Positions 1 through 9,863 of a DNA stretch of 64,000 nt are shown piece by piece. Source of the DNA: Flammeovirgaceae bacterium 311. Its GTDB lineage: Bacteria; Bacteroidota; Bacteroidia; Cytophagales; Cyclobacteriaceae. A program made the translations under genes and the position numbers. The notes under the pieces are model-generated. The model made no database searches. It was given only the letters and a program-made list of their open reading frames with translations, and had not been told where the DNA came from. Position 1 is the stretch's first letter. Each line of letters begins with the position of its first letter. The stretch lies in contig CP004371.1 of assembly GCA_000597885.1 (NCBI GenBank), forward strand, positions 124,001-188,000. The letters are read 5' to 3'.

Positions 1-1494
1 CTAGATTACAGGCGTGAGGATCATAATGAAGGCCTTGCTCCTTATTTCAGATCTGTCCTCAAAGGTTTTCTTGCAAAGTGGGCAAAGGAAAATAACTACG
101 ATATTTATAAAGATGGACTGAAGATCTATACCACCATTGACAGCCGCATGCAAAAACATGCCGAAGAGGCAGTAGCCGGCCATATGGCACAGCTGCAGGC
201 ACAGTTCAATAAAGAGTGGGGGAGCCGGAACCCCTGGATCGATGATGAGCACCAGGAAATTAAGGGTTATATAGAGCAGGAAGCAAAAAAGACTGAGCAC
301 TACCGCAAGCTGGTACGCAAATGGGGCAGCAATGCTGACTCAGTATGGATCGTGATGAAGACTAAACGCCCAATGCGCGTGTTCTCCTATAAAGGAGAAA
401 TAGATACCCTGATGTCGCCTCTGGATTCCATCCGGTACAACAAGCGTTTTCTGCATACGGGTTTTATGGCCATGGACCCCTATACAGGCGCGGTTAAGGC
501 CTGGGTCGGTGGCATCAATCACAGGAACTTTCAATATGATCATGTTCTGCAGGGCAAGCGTCAACCCGGTTCTACTTTTAAAACATTTGTTTACGCCACT
601 GCCATCGAGAATGGCTATTCGCCCTGTTTTTCGGTTTATGATATTCCCCGCAGCTATCCGACAGGCAACGGTTCCACCATGTGGGAGCCCAAAAATTCAA
701 ATGGTAAATATACCAATGCTCCTATGTCGCTGCGGGAAGCCATGGCCCTGTCTGTAAACACTGTTACAGCCGACATCATGTTTAAAATGAAACCGGACAA
801 CGTGGTAAACCTGGCACGGCGGGCAGGCATCACCAGCGAGATGGACCCTGTTTTATCGCTAGCCCTTGGCACCAGCGATATATCAGTACTTGAGATGGTA
901 GGCGCCTACAGCACTTTTGTGAATAAAGGAGTGCATACCCAACCCTTCTATATTGTGCGAATAGAAGATAAAAACGGCAATGTGTTGTATGAGCCCAAAC
1001 CTAAGACTGTAGAAGCCCTGCACGAAGAAACCGCCTACCTGATGCTGCACATGCTGAAAGGCGCCACAGAACTTAGCGGGGGCAGTGCAACACGTTTGTC
1101 GCCTGCGCTGCTGCAGAAAATGGAAATTGGTGGCAAAACAGGAACCACCCAAAATGCATCCGATGGTTGGTTCATGGGCGTTACGCCAGAGCTTGTGGCC
1201 GGTGCCTGGGTGGGCGGCGACAGCCGTAATATCAGGTTCCCCAGCTGGGTATCCGGACAAGGGGGACGCACAGCGCTGCCTATCTGGGACAGGTTTATGA
1301 GCAAAGTAATGAAGGATCCGGCCCTGGGATTCAAAAAAACTACTTTTGATGCACCCGCCACTCCTTTGAGCGTAGAAACAGACTGTAACCGGTACAATGG
1401 TAAATTTCCTGTTCCTGATAATCAGGAGGAAGCAGATTCTTTGTATCAAAGGCTTGCACCAGTACCCGCACCTGATATAGATGGCATTTTATAG
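1..1494 (+). CDS. Class A penicillin-binding protein (PBP1A-like), 3' part
   Basis: Bifunctional peptidoglycan synthase of the inner membrane; only the C-terminal transpeptidase part is in the window. The frame is open from base 1, so the start and the glycosyltransferase domain lie upstream. Seen: the active-site SxxK as STFK (serine codon at 571), an SVN motif (about 750-758) and a KTGTT motif (about 1135-1150), in the order and spacing of the PBP transpeptidase fold. The segment YTTIDSRMQKHAEEA just before the domain is typical of PBP1A linkers. The C-terminus is short and carries no extra domain. The next gene is convergent. Function is sure; the exact paralogue (PBP1A or PBP1C-like) is not. 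Confidence 0.95.
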   Translation, partial: LDYRREDHNEGLAPYFRSVLKGFLAKWAKENNYDIYKDGLKIYTTIDSRMQKHAEEAVAGHMAQLQAQFNKEWGSRNPWIDDEHQEIKGYIEQEAKKTEHYRKLVRKWGSNADSVWIVMKTKRPMRVFSYKGEIDTLMSPLDSIRYNKRFLHTGFMAMDPYTGAVKAWVGGINHRNFQYDHVLQGKRQPGSTFKTFVYATAIENGYSPCFSVYDIPRSYPTGNGSTMWEPKNSNGKYTNAPMSLREAMALSVNTVTADIMFKMKPDNVVNLARRAGITSEMDPVLSLALGTSDISVLEMVGAYSTFVNKGVHTQPFYIVRIEDKNGNVLYEPKPKTVEALHEETAYLMLHMLKGATELSGGSATRLSPALLQKMEIGGKTGTTQNASDGWFMGVTPELVAGAWVGGDSRNIRFPSWVSGQGGRTALPIWDRFMSKVMKDPALGFKKTTFDAPATPLSVETDCNRYNGKFPVPDNQEEADSLYQRLAPVPAPDIDGIL

Positions 1495-1518
1495 AAGGGT
1501 GGAATATTCATCAGCCTT

Positions 1519-1866
1519 TTAGTTATCAGCAACCTCTCTATTTGCAAACCTGCTGCTCAGGTGGTGGTGCAGAGTTTCGTAGTTGTGCTGGCTGAAGCGG
1601 GAATTTACATTTATACGCTTACCACTTTTTAACAGCATGTTGATGGAGTAAATGATACCCCACCGTATGTAATGTGCTTTTTGTACCTTCCAGTTTTCCA
1701 GTTCCTCCGCCAGGTCTATTTTTTTGGTACTAAGGGGGTATTTTAAAACAAGGATATCATCTTCTTCCAGCATTATTTCCACAGAAGTTCTGAAAATGAA
1801 TAAGGAAATGAGTACGATAAATAGCAGGACGATGCTGACAATTATAAGTGTTAAAGTGCTGCTCAT
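1519..1866 (-). CDS. Small membrane-anchored protein of unknown function
   Basis: 115 residues. A strongly hydrophobic N-terminal helix (about residues 5-26) is followed by a soluble domain with alternating beta-like segments (EIMLEEDDILVLKYPLSTKKIDL), which resembles the bacterial PH-like domain layout without a firm match. It starts at ATG 1866 and ends 24 bases from the convergent PBP gene. No catalytic motif is visible. It is more likely real than not, because the membrane helix and composition are coherent and no better frame exists here. Function unknown. Confidence 0.6.
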   Translation of the reverse strand: MSSTLTLIIVSIVLLFIVLISLFIFRTSVEIMLEEDDILVLKYPLSTKKIDLAEELENWKVQKAHYIRWGIIYSINMLLKSGKRINVNSRFSQHNYETLHHHLSSRFANREVADN

Positions 1867-2022
1867 GGGGATTGAATATAATATGCAGATCTATTAACCA
1901 AATCAAAATACTGCCTTAAGGTTTAGAAATCAGCCGGCAAAGATCTGATGCAGGCCTTTGCTGCTCAATGTTATCTGATTTAAGCAAGCCCTTAAATTAT
2001 CAGCACATGCTCTGCTATGACT

Positions 2023-4470
2023 TCAGGATTTTTGCTCCAGGTTGAAAGTGACAGTAGTACCCGGATAGAGCTCCCGGACCTGGTTTACATGTCCTACTTT
2101 TATACTGGCTGCAACTGCAACCTCGGAGCGGATTTCTATTTGATCAGAAGAAACAGTACAGCAGATGGCTACTCCATGAAATGTAAGGCCGATCTTCACC
2201 CAATCCAGTTCCGGAGGCAGCGCCGGGTTAATCACCAAGGTATTTGATATTACTTCAATGCCAAGGTAATGATGCTGCAGAACCCCCAGTGTGCCTCCCA
2301 TGGCTCCCAGATGAATACCCTCCGAGCTGCCGTTGTCTTCTTCCGGAGAGAGATCTATGTACTGGGCTTCCTTAAAATATTTCCAGGAGTTCTGTGGGTC
2401 CAGATGGGCAAGTGCCCCTGCAAAAACTATACGGGAGAGACTGGATTCATTTGCAGTATAAGCTATCTGGTGTTGGATCGTTCTATGCAGGTCGTCAATA
2501 CTGATGGAATATCCCATTTCCTGAAGTAAGTCAAGTAGTTCTGCAGGCGGAAAGAGGTAGAGCAGGAGGGATGTATCTGCCTGTTTGGCAAGCTTATAAT
2601 TTGCCACAGAATCTCCTTCAGCTTCCAGAGTCCAGTCTATGCGGTTGTAGTCATGTTTCTGCCTGTATTGCTGCAGATAAAAATCTTCAAGCTTACTAAA
2701 GCCTTCAAATTGCTCCAACATGCCCTCTTCCAGAACTGGCAGATACATATTTTTCTTCACATTATCCCACATCGCGGGTTCGTCTTCCTGAAGATCCAGG
2801 AGCTTGGCAAGTTCCTGTCGGCGCTGTTCCGGCAGCTGACTGTACATACGCCCAGCCTGTCCAAGTGTCCAGGCTGCCATTACATTGGTGTAGGTGTTAT
2901 TGTTGATGCCTGCTCCTCCCGGATGACCACTTGAACCAGCCAGCGGATGGTTTTTAGGGTATCGGGTATGGTGTTCGTCCGGACCAACTACGCCCTTTAT
3001 CTCGTAACGCCCTCGTTCAGGATTAAAAATGGCTTTACTGGCCCAGAAGCGGGCAATTTCCAGTATCATTTCTGCACCGTACTCTGCCAGAAACTGCTGA
3101 TCGTTGGTAACTTCAACATAATTGGCAATGCTATAGGCAATAATGGATCCGATGTGGTGCTGCAGGTAGGTGTCGTCCTGCATCCAGTGGCCGGAGTACA
3201 GGTTATATTGCAGGAGAGGAGTTTCCTCACGGCCGCTGCTGGCACTGCGCCAGGGAAACATGGCCCCGCGGCATCCGGCTTTTTCAGCAAGGGTGCGGGC
3301 TTCATCCAAACGGCGGTAGCGGTACAACAGCGAAGCCCTTGCAGTTGTAGGAAACCGGTAGGCCAGGAAAGGAAAAATGAATAATTCATCCCAGAAAATA
3401 TGGCCATGGTACTCCTCGCCCTGCCAGCCGCTGGGAGGAATACCAACATCCAGATCTGTAGTATGGCGGGAAATGTTTTGCAGTATCTGGAACATGTGCA
3501 GCCTGAAATAAGGCAGCTGCTCTTCCAGGGCCATATCCAGCTTACAATGCTCCCAGAGCTGTTCCCAGGCCCTGCGGTGTTCTTCCAAAAGCTCATCAAA
3601 ACCTTCTGCTTTTGCCAGGGTCTTACGGGCAGCTTCAGAACTGTGGGCAATAGCCTGGTCCTGGGAAGTGTGTAAAGCTGCAATTTTTTCTATCTGCACC
3701 TTTGCTCCAGTTTCTACCTGCAGCCTCAGGTAACATATGATCCGGTTTGTATCAGCATCTGTTTTACGTTCAGCATCAACATCCTGGCCGGAGATCCTGA
3801 TACGCGTACGGGCAGTCAGGGCAATGTCGATCCGGGATTGCAGGGTGCGGGAGACCAATTCTAGACTCTCTTCTGATATGGACCTGGTGTAAACTGTTTC
3901 TAGGTGCTGCTTCCTGAAAGGGGAATAGCGTTCCACATTGTTATTCTGTACGTTGCCGTCAAGGCCGCTTCTTACCTCCAGCAGCCCCGACCAGTTTAGC
4001 GCTTCCAGCTCCAGCTGTAACCCCATCAGGTGCGGCTGTGCCATGCTAACGAAGCGCCTTTCCAGCAGCTTTGTTTCCCGGCCTTCCTCATCCCTGAAGT
4101 GGATCCGGCGTAACAAAACCGCCACTTTCATGTTCAGCTCCTGCTGGTAGCTGAGTAGCTCAACTCCATCTGCGGAAAACCAGCTGCCGCCGTTTATGCG
4201 GAAGCTAAGTGGCAACCAGTTAGGCAGGTTCACCAGCGATTCATTTTCCACCTCCTGATCTTCTACCATAGTAGAGAGCCTGTTATAACAACCTACTTTG
4301 TAAGTGCCGGGGTAGTGAATAGCCTCTTCTGATGCCTCCGGTGCGGCTGCCCTGGAAACCAAATACCCATTGCCAATGGCAAACAAAGCTTCCCTGCGGC
4401 CTTCGTCGGCCGGGTCGTAATGCTGGTACGTAATGCTCCAGTCCTTGATGTTTACCTGGTCAGTGCTCAT
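2023..4470 (-). CDS. Glycoside hydrolase family 65 (disaccharide phosphorylase-like)
   Basis: 815 residues, the usual full length for GH65. The family splits alpha-glucosides such as maltose, trehalose or kojibiose by phosphorolysis, giving beta-glucose 1-phosphate. Seen: N-terminal AIGNGYLVSR, the GHIFWDELFIFPF block, the VVGPDEHH motif with the expected general-acid Glu at about residue 499, and the KQADTSLLL motif of the phosphate-binding side. Between VVGPDEHH and NNNTYTN lies a Gly/Pro-rich stretch that looks longer than in classical maltose phosphorylases. No signal peptide, so cytoplasmic. It lies 4 bases after the PfkB kinase gene and is surely co-transcribed with it. The substrate cannot be read from sequence; no beta-phosphoglucomutase is nearby. 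Confidence 0.9.
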   Translation of the reverse strand: MSTDQVNIKDWSITYQHYDPADEGRREALFAIGNGYLVSRAAAPEASEEAIHYPGTYKVGCYNRLSTMVEDQEVENESLVNLPNWLPLSFRINGGSWFSADGVELLSYQQELNMKVAVLLRRIHFRDEEGRETKLLERRFVSMAQPHLMGLQLELEALNWSGLLEVRSGLDGNVQNNNVERYSPFRKQHLETVYTRSISEESLELVSRTLQSRIDIALTARTRIRISGQDVDAERKTDADTNRIICYLRLQVETGAKVQIEKIAALHTSQDQAIAHSSEAARKTLAKAEGFDELLEEHRRAWEQLWEHCKLDMALEEQLPYFRLHMFQILQNISRHTTDLDVGIPPSGWQGEEYHGHIFWDELFIFPFLAYRFPTTARASLLYRYRRLDEARTLAEKAGCRGAMFPWRSASSGREETPLLQYNLYSGHWMQDDTYLQHHIGSIIAYSIANYVEVTNDQQFLAEYGAEMILEIARFWASKAIFNPERGRYEIKGVVGPDEHHTRYPKNHPLAGSSGHPGGAGINNNTYTNVMAAWTLGQAGRMYSQLPEQRRQELAKLLDLQEDEPAMWDNVKKNMYLPVLEEGMLEQFEGFSKLEDFYLQQYRQKHDYNRIDWTLEAEGDSVANYKLAKQADTSLLLYLFPPAELLDLLQEMGYSISIDDLHRTIQHQIAYTANESSLSRIVFAGALAHLDPQNSWKYFKEAQYIDLSPEEDNGSSEGIHLGAMGGTLGVLQHHYLGIEVISNTLVINPALPPELDWVKIGLTFHGVAICCTVSSDQIEIRSEVAVAASIKVGHVNQVRELYPGTTVTFNLEQKS

Positions 4471-4474
4471 CTTA

Positions 4475-5437
4475 TTATTTCTTTAGCTGGGCACTCACCT
4501 TTTCATAAAATTCCCGATGGCGCTCGCGGGAGGGGTAGGCAGGTTGTGAGCCATAGGCAGTTACCGCTGCCACAGAGGCTGCAACGGCAAAACAGGCAGC
4601 TTCCCGCAGGCTTTGCTTTTCCAGAACAGCAGTGGCCAGCGCACCGGCAAAGGCATCGCCTGCACCGGTAGTATCTATTACCTCTACCTTAACAGGTGGT
4701 ATGTAAAAACTTTCATGTTCATTGGCGGCTACACAGCCGCCGTCTTCCAGCTTTACAATTGCTGTTTTTACCCCTGCCTCTAATAGTTTACGGGCAGCCC
4801 GGCCTGCACTTTCTTCAGAATCTGGCCAGATGCCGGTAAGGCTTTCCGTTTCGGAAGCATCCGGTACAATATAATCGATGCTTGAAAATAAATCCTTGTT
4901 GACACGATCTGTTGGTGAAGGATCGAGAATAACCGGAATACCACTGGCTTGGGCTGATTTGATGGCACTATCTACAATAAAAGCAGGGACCTCATAATCT
5001 ACCACCAGCACAGAGCCTTTGGGAGCATCTTTAATGGCTTTGTTAACCTGTTCTTGATCACCTTCTTCCCATGCATCGTTGGCATTGGTAGCCAGTATGA
5101 TATTTTTTTTACCATCAGGTGGTACAACAATCATAGAAAAACCAGTTGTGGCGCCCTCTACTTTTTTAACATACTGAAGGTCTATCCCCATTTCTTCGAG
5201 TGCTCCCAAAGCTTGTTTGTGCAGGTCATCATTGCCTACATGGCCAAGAACAGCCGCAGCTACTCCTAAGCGACGGGCAATAAAAGCCACATTTGCAGCT
5301 TTTCCACCACTAAATCTCTTAAAATCATGCGCCAGCATGGTGGTTGTTTCTCCGGGCTTCTGGTCAATCCTTACCTGAAAATCTGCATTGACGCTTCCCA
5401 GGGAGAGTATAATTCCCTTAATATTATTTTCTGACAT
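4475..5437 (-). CDS. PfkB-family carbohydrate kinase (ribokinase-like)
   Basis: About 320 residues. ATP-dependent sugar kinase of the ribokinase fold. Seen: the substrate-side signature GGKAANVAFIARRLG near the N-terminus and the C-terminal PfkB signature DTTGAGDAFAGAL with the catalytic Asp and anion hole. I chose ATG 5437 because the longer frame (5470) begins with TTG and adds eleven atypical residues; AAGGGG stands just before the ATG. Cytoplasmic. It is the first gene of a pair with GH65, which suggests that it phosphorylates a sugar released by, or feeding, that phosphorylase. Ribokinase, fructokinase or another specificity remains open. Confidence 0.9.
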   Translation of the reverse strand: MSENNIKGIILSLGSVNADFQVRIDQKPGETTTMLAHDFKRFSGGKAANVAFIARRLGVAAAVLGHVGNDDLHKQALGALEEMGIDLQYVKKVEGATTGFSMIVVPPDGKKNIILATNANDAWEEGDQEQVNKAIKDAPKGSVLVVDYEVPAFIVDSAIKSAQASGIPVILDPSPTDRVNKDLFSSIDYIVPDASETESLTGIWPDSEESAGRAARKLLEAGVKTAIVKLEDGGCVAANEHESFYIPPVKVEVIDTTGAGDAFAGALATAVLEKQSLREAACFAVAASVAAVTAYGSQPAYPSRERHREFYEKVSAQLKK

Positions 5438-5621
5438 ACCCCTTGTTTTAGCTAAGGAACAGAGCAGCAATTAAACTGTTGCCACACCCGGATATGTTTT
5501 GAAAATGACTGGTTCAAAACAAAATAAATTGATGGGCCTGTACAGCTTACAATGCTTAGGGTATACTCTTACGGCAGCTCCATATTTACTCTATTAGTAG
5601 CATATTATTCAGGCAGTAAAA

Positions 5622-6353
5622 CTACTGTAGCATGCGTGCTTTGGCTTTTTCCAGCTCCTCTTGATTGGTTAAGTCAAGTGTTAAAGGAGTGATGGAGACG
5701 TAGCCATTTTCCACTGCCCAGCGGTCGGTATCCTGTTCTGTAACCTCTATCGGCACAACCGTAAACCAGTAATGCTCCCTGCCCATAGGATCGGTGCCCG
5801 GTATTACTTTTCCATCATAATGTCTGAGGGATTGCCGTGCCCAGCGCAGACCCCTGGCATTGGGAGGAATGTTTATATTGATCAGTGAAAGATCATCCTG
5901 GGTCAGCAACAGCTCCAGGCATTGTCTTACAGAGGGTTTGATGGCTTCAAAATCAGGCTGATCCTGTGAAACGGGGGTACTGAAGGCAATGCCTCTGAAC
6001 CCGAACAGCACTGCCTGTTTTGCTGCTGCCAGGGTTCCGGAATGCCAGGCGGAATTACCCAGGTTGGTGCCCAGGTTGATACCTGAAAGTACAATATCTA
6101 CCTGCTGATCCCAATGGAACAGGCCCAGCGCTACACAATCAGCAGGGGTACCATTAACCCGGTAGGCATTAAAGTCGCCTATTTTTGTTTTTTTGTAGCG
6201 TAAAGGGCGTGAAGCACTGATGGCATGCCCCATTGAAGATTGTTCTACATCAGGGGCCACAATCCGGACTTCACCATATTGTGAGGCAACCTCTGCCAGG
6301 GCTAAAATGCCTGGGCTGTAAATTCCGTCGTCGTTGGCAATTAAGATTCGCAT
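5622..6353 (-). CDS. surE: 5'/3'-nucleotidase SurE
   Basis: 243 residues, the normal length. SurE is a metal-dependent nucleoside monophosphatase linked to stationary-phase survival. Seen: the N-terminal metal-binding pair in ILIANDDGIYSPG (Asp8, Asp9), DVEQSSMGHAIS with the conserved serine, VNGTPADCV, and SGINLGTNLG with the conserved Asn. The C-terminus YVSITPLTLDLTN is typical. It starts at ATG 6353. It is on the same strand as the pfkB/GH65 pair, but 184 bases separate it from pfkB, so a shared transcript is uncertain. It is divergent from the lipid kinase gene. Confidence 0.96.
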   Translation of the reverse strand: MRILIANDDGIYSPGILALAEVASQYGEVRIVAPDVEQSSMGHAISASRPLRYKKTKIGDFNAYRVNGTPADCVALGLFHWDQQVDIVLSGINLGTNLGNSAWHSGTLAAAKQAVLFGFRGIAFSTPVSQDQPDFEAIKPSVRQCLELLLTQDDLSLININIPPNARGLRWARQSLRHYDGKVIPGTDPMGREHYWFTVVPIEVTEQDTDRWAVENGYVSITPLTLDLTNQEELEKAKARMLQ

Positions 6354-6439
6354 AGCAATTTCAGGTTGTTTACAAGGCTATAACCAGATTATAGCCAGGG
6401 TAGTTATCATAACACTTCATCCCCTAAAAACTGATCCAG

Positions 6440-7321
6440 ATGGCCATACGCGTGACCTTATTACATAATCCACAATCAGGATTTAATCCTGTAGATAAAG
6501 AAGATTTACTGCAGGCGCTGCGCAAGAAGGGTTATCAGCTTACCTATGTTGATACAAAATCAGATGATATAGATCAATTTCTGCAGGTACCAGCCGACCT
6601 GGTTGTGGTAGCAGGTGGCGACGGTACTGTGCGTAAAGCCGGACAGCGTTTGCTTAACAAGGGAGTACCCATAGCTGTGCTGCCCCTGGGTACTGCCAAT
6701 AACATTGCCACCAGTATGGGGATAAAAGGTAAACCTGCAGAGATTATCGCTGCGCTGGACCTGAACAGAAAAAAAAGTTTTGATGTAGGGCTGCTGGAAT
6801 ATGATGATATAAAAATCCCTTTTCTGGAGTCTGCCGGCTTTGGCCTGCTGCCAAGGCTCATAAGGGAACATTCTAAAGATGATACCGACACAACAAACCG
6901 TGAAGAAGAGCTTGGGCTGGCACGGAAGCGTTTTATTGAAATGATCAGAAAGCAAAATGGAACCACCTGTTCGCTACAGCTGGATAATCAGCAGTTAAGT
7001 GGTAAATTCCTAACGGTGCAGTTTATGAATATATGTCTATCAGGTCCCAATATATTGCTGGCACCCCAGGCAGACCCGGGCGATGGCCTGCTGCAGGTGG
7101 TGCTGGTGCGTGAAGAGGAGCGGGAGGAGTTTGTTAAATTTGTAGAAGACGGGCCAGCAGCGAAGCATCAGGCTGGTATGCCACTTAACCTGACGGCCAA
7201 AAAGATAACAGTAGAATGGGAGGGATGGCGTTACCACGCAGATGATGATACATACGAAGCCGGGCCACCTGTTAAAGCAACCATCAGGATTTTGCCTGGT
7301 GCCCTGGAAGTGTTGGTGTAG
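6440..7321 (+). CDS. Diacylglycerol/lipid kinase family protein (YegS/BmrU type)
   Basis: 293 residues, as usual for soluble bacterial lipid kinases. Seen: N-terminal LLHNPQSG, the nucleotide-binding GGDGT at residues 59-63, LPLGTANNIA at 81-90, and a C-terminal DGLLQVVLV strand. These are the standard elements of the DAGK catalytic domain followed by the YegS C-terminal beta domain. It probably phosphorylates a membrane lipid such as diacylglycerol or a sphingoid base; the substrate is inference. It is convergent with the Gfo/Idh gene, 8 bases apart, with a weak 6-bp hairpin (7317-7334) across the junction. Confidence 0.9.
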   Translation: MAIRVTLLHNPQSGFNPVDKEDLLQALRKKGYQLTYVDTKSDDIDQFLQVPADLVVVAGGDGTVRKAGQRLLNKGVPIAVLPLGTANNIATSMGIKGKPAEIIAALDLNRKKSFDVGLLEYDDIKIPFLESAGFGLLPRLIREHSKDDTDTTNREEELGLARKRFIEMIRKQNGTTCSLQLDNQQLSGKFLTVQFMNICLSGPNILLAPQADPGDGLLQVVLVREEEREEFVKFVEDGPAAKHQAGMPLNLTAKKITVEWEGWRYHADDDTYEAGPPVKATIRILPGALEVLV

Positions 7322-7329
7322 CGCTTGTG

Positions 7330-8517
7330 CTACAGTGTTATACGCTTGCCTCCGTTACGGGCAGATTCATAAATAGCCATCAGGATGCGCATGTCCCTGT
7401 AACCCATTTCACCGGGGACTTTGGAGGGCTGGTTGTTCCTGAAGCTTTGGGCCTGCCCGTCCATCTGCCTTACCTGCTCATAAATATTGGGCAGATCCAA
7501 GTTGCCTTCGTGGGTTTCGCCCTTTTTGCCATCATAGGCATAGGCAGGATCCAGTGTCCACCAGCCATTTTCGGCCTTGCCTTTCAGGAAGCTGTTGTTT
7601 TCTGCATAGCTGCTTTTGCAGTCGGCAACCAGCCCGTCATCAAACTCCATAGACCAGCTAATGGACTGTTCCACCTCATAAAAATAGGTGGGGTGGGTAA
7701 CCTCTCCAAACTGTGCAGTAATGGCTACCGGTGTTTTACCTACTGTGTAGCAGGCGCCCTGCACTGCATATATACCCATGTCCATCAGGGGGCCGCCGCC
7801 TGCCAGGTCTTTCTTCAGACGCCAGATATCCAGATTGCCGCTGGTGACATCTTTACTATTCTGTGCCTGTATACTCAGCACCTTTCCGTATACCTGTTGC
7901 TGTCCCAGTTCCATTACCCTTAAGTTAAAAGGCTCGTAGTGCAGGCGGTATCCAATGGCCAGCTGCACCCCGTTTTCCCTGCAGGCATCCAGCATACGCT
8001 GTGCGTCTTCTACAGAGGTCGCCATAGGCTTTTCACAGATTACATGTTTTTTTGCCCTGGCGGCTCTAATCGTATATTCTGCATGCATGCTGTTGGGCAG
8101 CACCACATACACAATATCTATATCCGGATTATCAGCAATTGAGTCGAAGTTCTCGTAGTTGTAGACGTTTTTATCCGGTATATTATATTTCTGTTTCCAC
8201 TCGTCGGCTTTGCTGGGAGTACCAGTTACAATACCCGCCAGGTAGCAGTCCTGTGTTTCCTGCAGGGCAGGGGCCAGCTGATTAGCGCTATATTGTCCCA
8301 GTCCTACCAGGGCAATACCCATTTTCCTGTTTTGGCTGCCTGTTTCATTTTGCTGCCCCTGCTCAACAGTTCCTGCCTGTTCGCCGGTGGTGTTGCTCGA
8401 CTGGCAGGAACTAAGAGAGAATAAGGGCACACCCAGGGCTGTGGTACCCAGTGCCAGTGAAAATCCTTTTAAAAACTTTCTGCGTTGTTCCTGTAGCGGG
8501 TGGTGGTTTGCTTTCAT
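7330..8517 (-). CDS. Gfo/Idh/MocA-family oxidoreductase with Tat lipoprotein signal
   Basis: About 395 residues from ATG 8517; the longer frame begins with TTG at 8568. The N-terminus has a twin-arginine motif (RRKFLKGF) and a hydrophobic stretch ending LFSLSSC, a lipobox, so a folded, cofactor-loaded enzyme exported by Tat and probably lipid-anchored. Then follow the Rossmann entry GIALVGLGQYSANQLAP, and CEKPMATS with the family's catalytic-site lysine (EKP). It is a glucose-fructose-oxidoreductase-like NAD(P) enzyme acting on a sugar or cyclitol. The substrate is unknown. It stands alone, divergent from the porin gene. Confidence 0.88.
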   Translation of the reverse strand: MKANHHPLQEQRRKFLKGFSLALGTTALGVPLFSLSSCQSSNTTGEQAGTVEQGQQNETGSQNRKMGIALVGLGQYSANQLAPALQETQDCYLAGIVTGTPSKADEWKQKYNIPDKNVYNYENFDSIADNPDIDIVYVVLPNSMHAEYTIRAARAKKHVICEKPMATSVEDAQRMLDACRENGVQLAIGYRLHYEPFNLRVMELGQQQVYGKVLSIQAQNSKDVTSGNLDIWRLKKDLAGGGPLMDMGIYAVQGACYTVGKTPVAITAQFGEVTHPTYFYEVEQSISWSMEFDDGLVADCKSSYAENNSFLKGKAENGWWTLDPAYAYDGKKGETHEGNLDLPNIYEQVRQMDGQAQSFRNNQPSKVPGEMGYRDMRILMAIYESARNGGKRITL

Positions 8518-8744
8518 ATAGGAGGTGGGTGTTATTACTTCTCTTATTAATCTCTGCCGCCGTTTCAATGTTTTGCAGAAACTGGATTTAAGACCCTACT
8601 TTTACAATATTTCAGGAGCAATTATAGGTGCAGGGCAGCAGGCTGCAGAACACGCAATGGAATCATTAAAACTTAACTGTAGCCAATATGATTAAATGAG
8701 GGGTAAGCGCTGATTACGGTGCTTTTAACTAAGATTTTGATTTA

Positions 8745-9863
8745 ATGTTTACTTTTATCTTTTTTCGAAAAGCACTCGCTGCTGTTCTTCTTCTTACTGC
8801 CCTTCCGATCATTTCTTACGGGCAAACAGATTCATTAAAAACCTTATTTAAGATTAAAGGCTTTTTAGATACCTATTATGCTTATGATTTCAATCGTCCC
8901 GATGATCATATTAGACAGCCCTTTCTGTACAATCACAACCGGCACAATGAATTCAATGTAAATCTGGCCATGCTGCAAGCAACCTTTACACAGAAAGGTG
9001 TTCGCGTGAATCTTGGTCTGATGGCCGGTACTTATGCCCAGGATAATTATGCTGATGAGGAGAACCTGCTGAAGAATATTTTTGAAGCCAATGTGGGAGT
9101 GGCCCTGAACAAGAGGCGCAGCCTCTGGCTGGATGCTGGAATTTTTCCCTCGCATATAGGGTTCGAAAGTGCAATATCTATCCAGAATCCCACCCTTACC
9201 AGATCATTGCTGGCAGAAAACTCCCCCTATTTCCTAAGCGGCGCCAAACTTAGCTGGGATATTTCAGAAGCCTGGTCTTTATCTGCCCTGGTAACCAATG
9301 GTTGGCAACGCATTGCACGCCCATTTGGCAATCAGGTGCCGGGTATGGGCACGCAGCTTCATTATCATCCACATAAAGGGCTGGCCCTGAACTGGAGTAC
9401 ATTTGCGGGCAGCGAGGCGCATGATTCGCTGAACCAGACAAGACTATTCAATAACCTGTATCTGGAGCTGAAGCCAACCCAAAACTTACAGCTTATTTAT
9501 GGTTTTGATATAGGATCTCAAAGATCCAGAACCCATCCACAGGGCAGCATTCAGCAAAACAATTGGCATGTCTGGTATACACCTGTTATCATCGGGAGAG
9601 TAGCAATATCGGAAAGGTTATTTGTAGCTGCCAGAGCAGAGTATTATGATGATCCAGATGGTGTAATCATCTCGTATGGCGCCCCAGCAGGATTTGAAAC
9701 CTTTGGTATTTCCGCTAATTTCGATTTTTATATTCAGAAAAATACTATGTTTAGAATTGAAGCAAGAAGTTTCAGGAGTAATGAACCGCTTTTTGCTGTG
9801 GATGGGGGGTACAAAGAATCCAATACCTTTGTGACGGGCTCACTGGCCATATCTTTCCCCTGA
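8745..9863 (+). CDS. Outer-membrane beta-barrel porin-like protein
   Basis: 372 residues. A signal peptide ends ISYGQ and is followed by a chain of amphipathic beta strands ending in the aromatic-rich GSLAISFP, as in outer-membrane barrels. Segments such as GFLDTYYAYDFNRP and LNLGLMAGTYAQDNYADE resemble the Bacteroidota OmpL-like porin (bbp2) family. Expected role: passive outer-membrane diffusion. It has no operon partner: 268 bases separate it from the dehydratase gene downstream. Family assignment is moderate; beta-barrel nature is clear. Confidence 0.8.
   Translation: MFTFIFFRKALAAVLLLTALPIISYGQTDSLKTLFKIKGFLDTYYAYDFNRPDDHIRQPFLYNHNRHNEFNVNLAMLQATFTQKGVRVNLGLMAGTYAQDNYADEENLLKNIFEANVGVALNKRRSLWLDAGIFPSHIGFESAISIQNPTLTRSLLAENSPYFLSGAKLSWDISEAWSLSALVTNGWQRIARPFGNQVPGMGTQLHYHPHKGLALNWSTFAGSEAHDSLNQTRLFNNLYLELKPTQNLQLIYGFDIGSQRSRTHPQGSIQQNNWHVWYTPVIIGRVAISERLFVAARAEYYDDPDGVIISYGAPAGFETFGISANFDFYIQKNTMFRIEARSFRSNEPLFAVDGGYKESNTFVTGSLAISFP

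Noticed and set aside
883-1449. Long antisense frame inside the PBP gene (about 188 codons)
   Set aside because: It lies opposite a gene with clear catalytic motifs and has no recognisable domain; a compositional shadow.
7317-7334. Hairpin across the lipid kinase/Gfo-Idh junction as a terminator
   Set aside because: Only a 6-bp stem, no T-run, and it overlaps stop codons of both genes.
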